A DNA stretch of 64,000 nt from positions 13,330,001 through 13,394,000 of the forward strand of contig NC_045130.1 of NCBI RefSeq assembly GCF_007655135.1. Reading direction: 5' to 3'. The notes under the pieces were generated by a model that saw only the letters and a list, made by a program, of their open reading frames with translations, searched no databases and was not told the origin of the DNA. This DNA comes from Punica granatum (lineage: Eukaryota; Streptophyta; Magnoliopsida; Myrtales; Lythraceae). The translations under genes and the position numbers were made by a program. Shown piece by piece: positions 47,281 to 58,293 of the stretch (positions within the stretch are counted from its first letter, which is position 1; every line of letters starts with the position of its first letter).

Positions 47281-49330
47281 AACCGAGAGTGTCTTCTAGC
47301 TTGTACTGGACGTGATGGAGACACATGTCTTTTTAAATAGGCGGAGTTAGAGAGACCCCTCAGAATGTTATTTCCTTACATGTCATTCTATCAAAATAGG
47401 GAGTCCAGACGGCATCCAAATCGGTGTTTTCAAAATATATCGCCGACAATGCTATTTTCCGCTAGTTCGCTCGACCATTAGAAGATAGTCAATATTGGAC
47501 TCCAAAAATCCCTAGCGGTGCCAAACAGATGAAAAGTGTCTTCAAACACATTTCGCACATCATTTGCTCTATGCAGAGCAACTTTCTGTATACAGACAAC
47601 TTTCCAATGGGAGTCCAAAAATACTGATTTATCAGAGAAAAGTTAATGCCAAATGTCAGATGCAGTCATATCCAACAATTATACAGAGCATGAGCATCGC
47701 TTTAGATTGCTCATCGGAAGTCACACAGACTCCTCGAATGACTCCCGAGAGGCAGAACAAGCGTACCTTTCAACGGAAAATCATTTCCGGAGACTGGTCT
47801 GATAGAACATCGGCAAACAAAGTTGACCCTGCATTGCCCAAAAACTACAACGGACAGACAGAATTGGGCAAATCAGATAGCATAACCCCTTTTAGTTTCC
47901 TGAATAGCCTCTGAGGAGCAGAAAAGGCCGTTTTCAACGGAAATCCATATACGGAGGTCCTTTTTACGGAAACTAGACGCTGGACGATTAGCCTACACAG
48001 TGCTAGCCATCCCAAGGCTCAATGTGGAATCATCAGACTGAACTGCACAACCCATCTAGGCCCTCAAAACAGTGCTTTTAGGGTTTCAGATACACTTTTT
48101 CAATCCTTCAGGGTCTGTTCTCAACGAATAAAGATCGCAGCGATCTCCGGATCATCCAAGCAACTCAGAAAATATTATGAGAAATCGGGCTTCGGACCCC
48201 TAAGATGTCTCCGACTTCATATTGGCAATACCAGCTTATTGGTCAATTATGCAGTCTGATTTACAATGTACATCAAAATGACCAACGCGGAATGTAGATA
48301 CGAGATGTGCATTCAGAAACGGCTAACTTTGCTCTGATTGCCTGAAACGAGCAAAACCGTCTTCCGAGCCCAAAAAACCACACGATCATTCCTTTGTGCA
48401 AAATAGGTGATTTCGGGCTCATTTAAATCGTTTGAGCCACGAACCTCGAACGCGCGATCAATTGAGACATGAACTTTGTCCCGAACCTCCCTCAAAGACC
48501 GTGGGGTACACGGGCTGCCCTAGGGCAGCCGTGACTCCTCATTGCCACCCTCTCCATTGCCTCTTGTCTTCTCTTGATCAACTTGCCAAGAACAAATATC
48601 CTAAGTGTTCTTCTTCAACACTCCAACTTCCCATCCATCTCATTAATGCATTTTAAATCTTCTTCATCAAGATACTTAGTTCAAATTTATCCTCATCCTC
48701 ATTAAGGCCATCGAATTTTCTTAAGCATACCCTAATTTCACTTTGTTTCATTAATCTTGTCATTAAGCTTGTCTATATATTGCATTATTGTCATTAAGCT
48801 AATCACAACTTACCTCATGCCAACTCTCTAGCATTCCTCACTCTTCAAAATGCTCTCAACTCTCCCTTAGCTTCAGCAGCAAAACCGCAGCCCATAGCAA
48901 GCAAAAACCCTTAAGACTTAAGTCGGAATCATGGTATTTACCATCCCAGCTTAAATCCAAACTTCACCAAACTTCATATCCCACATGTTTTCGACCCCCT
49001 CTATCCATTTCCAAGCTTAGATTTTAAGTTTGAAGCCTCCAACCCATTGCCAAATCCCATTGCCTACCACAGAACCAAACATAAAAACTGTCTTTTCGGA
49101 TCAAAAATGGCAACCCGAGTTTCAAGGCCTTCCAGGTCGGTTTGAGTTGCCAAAACCCATCAAACACCTCCCCAAATAACCCTAGGGTGTCAAGTAGTCG
49201 AGAAATCCAAGAAAAACCGTCGATTTCAACCCAGCACGAAGAAACAACCCGATTGCTTAGTTGGGTCGAATTTTCTGACTGTTCTTGGGGTTTTCTTGCA
49301 AATCAGGTCGATTTAAGACTCTTTTCACAA

Positions 49331-49640
49331 AACGACCACCACAGTAACCTCTGGAGGTCAGTGAGGAGTCGAGAACCGTTGACCTTGCCTCAAAATTCCA
49401 TCGGGAGACACCGTGGTGACGTCCGACCGGAAAACTGCCCAGTCGGGTCTGTTTTCCAGACGTACTTTGTTTTCCATGATCTTTGCAGGGCTATATGGGT
49501 CAACCCGATAGGTCTGGAACCAAACGACCACCACAGCTACCTCCGGGGGTCTCTTAGGAGTCGGGATCCACCGACCTTGCGTCAAAATTCTATCGGGAGC
49601 CACCGTGGTGACCTTCGACCCGAAAACTGCCCAGTTAGGT
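49331..49640 (+). repeat. ~192-bp-spaced direct repeat inside block B
   Basis: About 120 bp starting AACGACCACCACAG at 49331 recurs at 49523. Shared phrases include AGGAGTCG, GACCTTGC, CAAAATTC, CCGTGGTGAC and GAAAACTGCCCAGT. Confidence 0.85.
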
Positions 49641-50451
49641 CGAGACAGCTTCCAGCCGAGTCTGTTGTTGCCATTCGGGTCTGTTCAAGCCAAAACAGCC
49701 CAAAACCGACCCACCAACGGTCCAACCCGAATTTTTACAGTCCCATCCCGCATCCTGGGACTAGGTATAACCATTTCCGACTTAGAGGTACTAGGACTTG
49801 TGTTTATAGAGTTATAAGGGGTTTTGTGCATGTTTTACTTCCAAATTTTAATCTTTATGCAATTTTCATGTTATATCATACATGTTTATCATTGTTTAAC
49901 GTGCTAGCATGTCGAAAAATGTTTAAATCGAAGTCGAGGAAACCATATTAACCCGGAAAAGCTGAGATACTTCTCGAATTAACCTCTTGGAGAAGTAACC
50001 GAGGTATATTCTTGACCTTTTTGGGTCAAGACCAGTTTCCTTGCCCCGATTTAAATTGTTTCCCGAGTATTATGTTTTCCCGCATCTATGGAGCCCGTAT
50101 TGTTATATCGATTCCATAAATAACGTGTTTGTGCATGTTTGTATGTTTAAATGCGCTTTTCAAACTCATGGCGATACCGGCTTTTGTTAAATACGTGTTG
50201 TTTACCGTGTTTAACGTTTGTGCATGCGAGAAATAGTCGACATTGGGTTAAAGAAAACGCTTGAAACCCGAAACGGGTCAAGTAAACCCTTTGTTATTCC
50301 CAAGAGGAAAGAGCCGAAGGTTCCTCGACCTTATTCGGGTCAAGAACGGTCTCTTTACCTCGATGAAATCCATTTCTCGGATTTTGTATAAATTACAATT
50401 TTAATATCATTGCAAATCCCGCATAAAAATGTCTTTAAAACATTGTTTTTA

Positions 50452-50914
50452 GGGCAAATTACACAAAAAACCTAAGTTTTGTAAAACGTCTTAGTTTTGT
50501 CATAAATTTTGTTTTCTAACAAAACAAAACCATAAGTTTTCTAAATTGTCTAAAAAATGACCTCCGTTATAAATTCCATCAATTTTGCATACATGGACTG
50601 TTAACTTCAGACATAAATTGATAAACAAATAAGATAGGTTAAATAAAAAAATTCAAATTTTCAAAAACGTTTCAATTTTATCATAAATTTGGTATGTAAT
50701 GAAAAAAAAATCATATGGTTTATCAGATGATGTGCAAACTTTGTGGGTCCCGTGAAGTTCACGTAGGCAAATAGACGGCAAACTTAACATAATGGTAACT
50801 GGAGGTCAAATTTGAGATGATTCTCAAAACATGTGGTTTTTTTTGTTACAAAACAAAATTTAGGACAAAACTGAGACGTTTTACAAAATTTAGGTTTTTT
50901 GGTGTAATTTGCTC
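50452..50914. mobile_element. Mutator-like MITE inserted in block B
   Basis: 463 bp, left end GGGCAAATTACAC and right end GTGTAATTTGCTC, with inverted similarity over at least 60 bp (AACCTAAGTTTTGTAAAACG on the left). Flanks TTGTTTTTA and TTAATTTTA agree at 7 of 9 positions, consistent with an old Mutator-type insertion. Confidence 0.68.
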
Positions 50915-53040
50915 TTAATTTTAAAGCAAAAATGCATGAATTCATGTATCGATAACTCTTTCGGGCCCATTTGGGTTCCGAAGGTATTTTGGTCATTTTG
51001 ACCAAATTATCCTCGACCTTCCTGGACCCGTTTTGGTCACCGTGTCATGAATTGTTCTCATTAAATTAAGCTTTTCGGGTATTCATACTCCATTTAGTGG
51101 ATCAGTTTATGATCTGCTTGATTGTCTGTAATACGCATATTTATTGCATTCGGCATTTAATTTTAAGTTGTAATCCATAAACGGGTTAATCAGAACGCTT
51201 ATATGATTAAACCCACTTCACACTGACAAATCTTGCATGAATTGACAATTAACTGATAACTCGCGTCGATGAGTTGTCAAATGACGTTAATGCCCTTTTC
51301 AAAACATTCATTTCCAAAATCCCGAAACACGCGGTCCGATGTAGCATGGACTTCTAGAAAGGACTTGTGTGTCTCAACTTGAGTTTTTACCTGATTTCAG
51401 GTAACTCAGGTCAAGATACAGAAGATCTTTCTAGATCACTTCGGGTTAGATTGACCGTTTCCTCGGCTTTTTCGGGGTTCTTGGGTAACCCTGGACGATT
51501 CAAGGAATTGGTCGACACCGGCTACAGGCCGAGGTGACCCGCACTGCGATGTTTCCATTTTCTGAAAATAATTTTCAAATAAAAGGCAAAATCGTCTTTT
51601 CACAATTCAGCGACACCCCTAGGGTTAGCTTGACAGAAACACTACGATATCAGGATAAGGACAGGCTACTTGCTCAGGTGCAGGTTCATCTGCGAAGCTT
51701 TTTCTTATCCACTGATGAGTTTCTGTCATCCTATCATAGATTCGGGTAACTAAAACGGTTATCTCTGTTACAAAACATACAAAACGCTGATTAACCTTTC
51801 ACTCGACCAAACCAAACACTAGATAATGGTTAGAGGAACTCCAGGTTCCAAATCTAGAGTTAAAACACGAGTTTGACTAATTCAGTGTCACAATACAGAA
51901 CAATTTTTAAAAGCAATCCACACACATGAGATTTGACTCTATTTTTCAAGTTCTCAAAGCAAAGCTGAATGCAAAATGTTTCACACGTTTGCTTATTTAG
52001 CATATGGCATTTGCTTGCAAAATACCCCTGGGTTAATAACTTGTTAATCCACGTAAACTCGACAATAACAAACACATTGTATGTAATCTGCATGTTGTTT
52101 GTTACTTTTTTGCTATTGTTTGTCCATGCGAGTTGAGCCCGACCCAAAGGACGCATTGCACTTAGGGTTCAACGCCCTAACCATCAGTCGCAGGGTCCAA
52201 CGCCCTATTCACCGAGAACATATTGAATTTCAGTTTTCGGTTTTTCCCTGAACTCACGGCGAATCGGAGTTGAATAATAACCGAACGCAAACTAACTAGG
52301 ATTCGATCATTTGTAATTTGTATTTATTGTTTTTTTTATGAGAGCATAGTAAGGATTTTATTTTGTACATTCATTCTGTAAGAATCTCAGTCGATGAGCG
52401 AACGATCCGAAGTCGAATTAATCGAATCGGTTCAATGCTTGCCCAGACACGAGTAATCCCAAGATCTCGCGGTTTCGGTTTACGCAGGAATTCAAACATC
52501 ATAGTTTGATGAAATGTAACGCAAGATAGTAGACCGATTCCCTGGCATACGGGCATACTTCTCTTTCGACTTCTCAATCGACATCGTTTAGTTCACTGAA
52601 TTTCTGGTGTCAAAACGTGTAAGCCGAGCGCAGTTTAATTCACGCAGTAAATGATTAAAACATGCAAGCCTAGCAAACGATCGTACCGAAAGGGCATGCG
52701 GGAATAGGCCCGCGCGTAACGTGAGCCCCCGAATTCGGACTTTCCGGTTCCGCACAGACCAATGCCTTATCAAAATTAAGTGTTCCATACCCCTAGACCC
52801 GGGTAACTTATCGGACCTCTACCTTCGGGTCGTTAAATTAAAGTGGCGACTCCTTCTCACGCGTATCCGTCACGCATTCCCGGGAAAGTGGACACTCCCA
52901 AGCCGCGGGATCCAAAAGCGAGCATGCGGGCCCCGACAAGAGTCCACATTCGGGTCCGTACACTACCCACGCACAGGGCAATAAGGGGATGGTAATTGCC
53001 TTCGGCTTGCCTCGATCCGTCTCGCCCTGTTTAGAACCCC

Positions 53041-53834
53041 ACCAAAATTAAAAGATACATATATATTAAAAAATCTTTTATATAATAATTGATGACAAAT
53101 TATGTCATGTTTCTTCGTTCATGTGACTATATTGTGTTTTTTCGTTCATGTGATATCGTGTTTCATCATTTTGAATTCAGCTTTTTTTAAATAAATTATG
53201 TTGTGATAGGACAAGACGGGGTGGGGCGGATACCCGTGCACCCCCGACGGTGCAAACATGGTATCCTAATCTCTACCCATGCTCAAGCGCAGGGGCGGGC
53301 TGGTACGGGTATCCATGAGCACGGTGGGGGTATGGTAACTGAACTACCCGTACCAACCCGCCCAATTGCCATCCCTACCCAAATATAGTCATGATTCAAT
53401 GGGTTAGGTCTACTTAGTTTTTCTTTTCTTGATTTCTAATTTTTAGAATATATTTGATTGATTGGAATAACACAAAATAGAAATATTTGACAATTCAAGA
53501 GATGACAAACACACAAGAATGTAATGCATGGGTTGAGAGCGGCCCTAGAGGTTGGTTTATCAATTATGCATGGGAGCATACCGTCTCCTTTCATCTCTTG
53601 GCTTTTCTAAGCAAGAAACTGACTCAAGCAAATACATTCATCATACACAAGCATCACCTTGAATCCAAGCTACCAATTTTCTTGCAACCTATGAACCTTT
53701 TTTAGTCCCATGATTTTATGCCCCAAGTTTAGCAAGAATCTGGTTAAGTATTCTTCTCACATTCTGACCTGGGTTATAGAAATCGTACCAAGGTTGTATG
53801 TCAAAGAAGGTGAAAATCTCTGAGATCCTCCTAA
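53041..53834. other. Intergenic with possible hAT-like short repeat
   Basis: 53210-53376 is GC-rich and contains GATACCCG and ACGGGTATCC, and ends CCCAATTGCCATCCCTA, which resembles a hAT terminus. The other end was not defined. No gene seen. Confidence 0.35.
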
Positions 53835-54733
53835 AGGGGTGGCAAAGATAGGTAGTCGGATAGAAATGGGTGATCGGTTCCGGGTACCCTATTTTTTTCA
53901 CGATACCCGGACTCTACGTTGTTGAATCTGAGAACCAAAACCTACTCGGAATCTAAGTTATACCACAGGTTCTGAGTACCCGGTGGAACCTGTAAATTTT
54001 TTTTTGTTCCGAGTACCTGGTGCTTGCTGGTCGGTCTATAGAGCCAAGAAATGTCACTGTAGCTACTACCTATAGGTTGTGGCCAATTGTTAGAGCCCGA
54101 TTCCCAATTGGAACTCCGTGGAGAGGTTAAGTGGGGGAACCCATGGGGTCCTGACAATCGAGCAGGTGGTCGAGCAGGCCAAACAGCCACTCGAAGGTGG
54201 AGGCCGTCATGTTGAAAGAGTTGATGTATGAGTCGAGGCTCCGATTGGGGTCTGAGAAATCTCCGCCCCCTGCGAGGAAGGCATGACCGCCAAGATCGGG
54301 TTCATGCAACTAGGCTACCCTTGGCCGCTTCCTCGAGGCAAGCAAGATAGAGGCGGTGTCTTCATGAATGAAGGCAAATTAGCGAATTACGGGGAGGAGG
54401 GTAGCGAAGAGTCTGTTAGTGGACTCGTCAGAGGTGAGGGAGAAAAGAGAAGAGGAAGAGGAGGGCCAGGAGCTGCTCAGAGATCAGCAACTTTACCTTT
54501 CCTGTATTTGTTTTTTTAGTTGGTAACTATTAACAGGGTCCGGGTACCGGTTTCGGTTTCGATTCCGGTTCTGGGTACCATGTATGCAGGAACCGGAACC
54601 GAAACCGATTTTCACTGATTCCTTATTTTAATACTCGGACCCTACCTTATTTTCAATACGAGCTACCCGGACCCTACCCTAACAGGTAGATTCCGACCGG
54701 TTCCGGGTATACCCGGTACCCTTGCACACCCCC
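53835..54733. mobile_element. hAT-like element with a captured gene fragment
   Basis: Left end AGGGGTGGCAAAG and right end CTTGCACACCCCC have hAT-like inverted character. Both subterminal regions are dense in GGTACCC/GGGTACC and CCGGTTCC words. No clean 8-bp duplication was found, so bounds are approximate. Between about 54100 and 54520 the style changes to coding-like DNA on the minus strand. Confidence 0.6.
54100..54520 (-). pseudogene. Captured fragment resembling a HARBI1/ALP1-type nuclease gene
   Basis: Minus-strand reading includes LFATLLPVIR, FAFIHEDTASILL, HEPDLGGHAFLAGGGDFSD, then SYINSFNMTASTFEWLFGLL and DCQDPMGSP. The -F-M-TFEWL-LL-L pattern resembles the segment before the nuclease domain in plant ALP1/HARBI1-like proteins (domesticated Harbinger transposases). 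Two in-frame stops interrupt it (one just before LHEPDLGG), and near 54140 the similarity shifts frame to NLSTEFQLGIGL followed by another stop. The catalytic region is absent. It is therefore non-functional. Its position inside a hAT-like element suggests transposon capture; the family name is by eye. Confidence 0.5.
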
Positions 54734-55248
54734 ACTGAAAACGCATCCAGGGACCACCAGCTGGCCGTTCTTAATTTTTCCAAAAATTGGAGCTGAGTTA
54801 AACTAGTTTCGAAAGCAGAAGTAGCGCTTTTACCCCTGAACTTGCTAGGAGCCTCATTCTTGACCCTTTTCCATGTATTTCCTGATGTAAATTGATTTAA
54901 AAGCATTTTTTAAGTCATGGAAAATGGTTTTTCTCTAAAATTTGTATGAAAATATTTCAAACATGAGAAATTAAATTTTCTCATACCCCTCTCTTAGGAA
55001 ATGTAATAAAATAAAATTAACAATCTCTTTGGATATTGAACTGGAAGGGCTACTTGTTCATGGATTTGTAGATGTGACTGCAGGCTCAATGGTTGGACCG
55101 CATGATTAATTATCATAAAATAAATATTTATATTAGTAAGGAAAAATTATGATAAGTGAGATAAACATGATGATTTCAATGAAATATGAGAACAATAAAA
55201 GAAAATATCTCAATCTAATATATGTGTTACTACAATAGTTATTATATA
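54734..55248. other. Intergenic, no supported gene
   Basis: AT-rich from about 54900. Nothing recognised. Confidence 0.45.
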
Positions 55249-56873
55249 TCCCGAGTATAGAATTACTAAATGAGAGAAAATTAAGAGAATGTCTCACACA
55301 CATAATAAAGTGGAGGGCGTTCTCATTTATGGACACGGAGCACATCAAATGGAAAGATAATTTTACCAAATATTTGAGATCTCACACGTATACACAATCT
55401 CCTAATCATATCAAATCAATTTTATGATGTCTTCTCTGATTTCCTCTAATACTCCTTCACAAGCGCATTGGTCCAGAGCAACATTGCACTTGAACCCTCA
55501 AGAAAAACAGAAATAAAATGAGGGCCATAAATTGTTCATTTCAGGCCGAGCAAAATATTGATGCTGGAGACTAGTTTGGTCCATGTCCAGTTGAAGAGAA
55601 TTGCTGGAGAGACAACATGTAGGCTTGAGCTTGTTGGAAGTCGAAGGGAAGCAACCTTTGCCTTGGGCTGGGCTGAATTGAACAAGTCGAGTTGGGTGAA
55701 AGTGGACCTTAGTGAAATTAGATCTGCATGTAATATAGTATTCTTCTCCTTGTCCGTTGATTCCACAAGGATTTTGGTAGTCGTAGCATCCACTTATAAA
55801 GACACTGAGAGGAGGGTCAAAAGAGAAGGAGACCATAACTCAAAAGGCTTTGAGGACGCCGACCGTGAGGGGGTCACAAAGGCTTTATTGGCCACTACAG
55901 AGAACGGTGGTCCATCGGGAGGGAGAAGGTATGATGTAGGACAAACCAAGGAGAAGCTAGGTGACTGTAGGAGGAAGGGGATACCGCCGAATGAAGAAGA
56001 GGTTGAGAATGATATGGAGTCGAAATGAGGCCACTAAGGCCAACATTAACTAGAGATTTCAATAGAAAATTTTAAAAAAAAAAAGATGGTGACCTGAGGG
56101 AGCTGAAGAGCGCAGCCTAGTAAAAGAAGGCGTCGAGAGGTCAAGGAAGAGGAATCTGAATGTGATGAGGGTAACGGCTCGATGCTGTGTTGTTTCACAA
56201 CAAGGAGAATCGAGCAATGGATAATGAGAACAAGGGAAGCTGAGAGAGAGCTCAATATGATAAGGCCATGGCCAGAGCTCGGGACAAGCATTTGAGCCAT
56301 AAGAAGAGGAGAAGAAGGCAACCATAAAGAAAAAGGAAGAGCTGATGGGAAGCTGATTTTGGCGAAAAATGAGATTAGAGGAGTGGGAAGGTCAAAAGAT
56401 GAGAGAAGGTCGAGAAGAGGGTAGGTAGCCTGAGCCGTAAGGGATAGAGGTGGAAGATGAAAATCCTGTCAAAATAGTGCCATGGGAAAATTTAGAAGGG
56501 ATTAATTTGTGTAGAACAAAATGAAGGAGAATGATATCTTAGAAGTAGAAAAAACAAAAAACAAAAATGTCGAACTGGGTTGTCAAGTGTGTCCGGCCTT
56601 AAACCGGAAACTCTGGTAATGACAATGCTTTTGGGGAAAACTATGCCAAGATCTTGGACTCTCGTGCAATATAGAGTTTCTAAATGAGAGAGAATCGATA
56701 GAATGTCACACACACACACGCAATAGTGTGGAGCATTTTATAGATTTGAAGTACATAAAATAGAAAGATATTTCCACTAAATATATGCGATTTCATACAT
56801 ATACACAATATCCTAATCAAATCATGTCAGATCAAATATTCCGACATCTTCTATTGATTTTCTCTAATACCGA
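55249..56873. mobile_element. Direct-repeat element, probably a small LTR-type retroelement
   Basis: About 205 bp at 55249-55453 recurs imperfectly at 56660-56873 (shared AAATGAGAG, AGAATGTC, CACACACA, AAATNGAAAGATA, ACACAATNTCCTAATCA, TTTCCTCTAATAC). In minus orientation the right copy carries a TATA-like CTATAAAATG. A TGTCGAAC...TTCCGACA stretch (56568-56846) could be the full right repeat. The interior has overlapping open frames on both strands (for example 55561-56028 on plus and 55498-55836 on minus) with no known retroviral motif. Confidence 0.5.
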
Positions 56874-57539
56874 GTAGCCAAAAGTAAAGAGGGAAAAAAA
56901 AAACCCAAACAAACAGAGAGTAGTAACTTGGTGGGTTGTGTGTTGAGTCCCAAATCTATGGTTAGCCAGAGGTTAAGTGTTCAATTCTATGGAATCAAAG
57001 ATGGAACCCAAAATCCTATGGAATCGGCAGTTTCTAGAGGACTTTTAATTGGTTGTTTTAATGGGCTCAATGGTTTAAACGACGAAATTTGTCCTTATAC
57101 AGAACCAAACCCACCATGGCGCCGGTTCTCTGTCTGGTTTATAGAGATTCTTAGAATGCACTTGCAATGCACGAGAGTACTTTTATTCTATCATTACTCG
57201 TATCTTTTCGGTGTAAACTATAATATTCGATGGTCCAATAGGTCCCAACTAATCAATTAAGTGGTGATGATTAATACATCATTATTAAAAATGATGAATG
57301 GCAAATAAAAATTGTAAGGGAGAAATGCCAAAAATTTTATAATGCAATTATTATATGTTGCAATGACCTTTCAGGCCATTGATTATTCTTTTTAAATATT
57401 ATAATCTAACAAATTAAGGTAGTGATTATACCATAAATCTTCCTGAAGAATAAAATTTTATGGTATGATCATTTTCGGATACAATCATCTTTCTAGACCA
57501 TTCAATTATAATCACTGATGAAAAATAAATGAGAAAAAG
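56874..57539. other. Intergenic, no supported gene
   Basis: A 110-codon frame at 56928-57260 has no recognisable content. CTTGCAATGCACGAG at 57162 is a Helitron-style palindrome. Confidence 0.35.
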
Positions 57540-58031
57540 ATAGTTTTAGTGCTTAACCATTAGCGATATTGTCATTTTGGACTTAAACCTTGACCTTTTC
57601 CCATTCTCATCCTCAGTCTTTCCCGTTTTGCCACTTTAGTCCTACCTTTTTTTTTTCTGTTAACAGAAGCTAACGTCGATTTTTATATGGATTTTAATAT
57701 TTTTTTAAAATAAAATTACTTTATAAAAATTAAAAAAAATTAAAAAATGGAGGGGACGTTGTTCCGACTAGAAGGAATAGCCAGTGAGGGAGTGAGAGCG
57801 TCAGCTAGTGCCTTGACCCCACCTTCAAGGTCGCCGGTGTTTTCAGAGGGCACCAATGACCTCAGGGGTGGCCTCTCCCTCCATCATCGGTACTTTCCTT
57901 TTTGTCCCCTTTTTTTTTTGAATTTTCAAAAATTTGAAATGTTTTGAAAATATTAAATCAAATTTTGAAAGGCCATTTCGTGCAGAATCAGGCCGGAATG
58001 GTAAAGCCCATTCCTGGCTACCAAACGGGCC
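57540..58031. mobile_element. MULE-like / Tourist-like repeat remnants
   Basis: 57540-57900 has the layout seen in the other Mutator-like elements: a phrase such as TTAGTGCTTAACCATT at the edge, an AT-rich part, then GC-rich ACCTTCAAGGTCGCCGG. The right part, ending GGCTACCAAACGGGCC at about 58031, resembles a Harbinger-type terminus. No complete element could be closed. Confidence 0.35.
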
Positions 58032-58293
58032 ATAAGTGTCATTCTTGTTTCTTGGCATTGTTATGCCTCATCAACAAGCTGCAGCAGGACTATTGCTGGG
58101 AACCTGAGACTACAAATCTAATTGAAATTGATGAACCAGCAGGCAGAGACAGGCTTGAGCTGTTTTAAGTGATGGCCATGTTGGTTTTGGTGTGATATAA
58201 TTGATGAGCAATTGATCTAAGGTGCAAGCCAAGCATTAACAATAGAAACTGAGAGTAGATTTTTGGAATCACTAATTGTAGTACTAGCAGTAT

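Larger units (their letters stand above)
47281..53040 (-). mobile_element. Large LTR-retrotransposon-derived block B, inverted relative of block A
   Basis: 52975-51300 read on the minus strand matches 35466-37060 of block A in order. The rest, down to about 47281, is of the same GC-richer style but its homology to A is not established, so the left bound is a guess. Only non-protein-like open frames are seen, including a 269-codon frame on the plus strand at 49142-49951. No gag, protease or polymerase motif. Confidence 0.55.

Noticed and set aside
49142..49951. 269-codon open frame on the plus strand
   Set aside because: It begins at a non-ATG codon, consists partly of a duplicated segment of the LTR-type block, and shows no domain or signal. 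Likely a chance frame in GC-richer repeat DNA.
55558..56028. 156-codon open frame
   Set aside because: Lies inside the direct-repeat element, overlaps other frames on the opposite strand, and has no recognisable motif.
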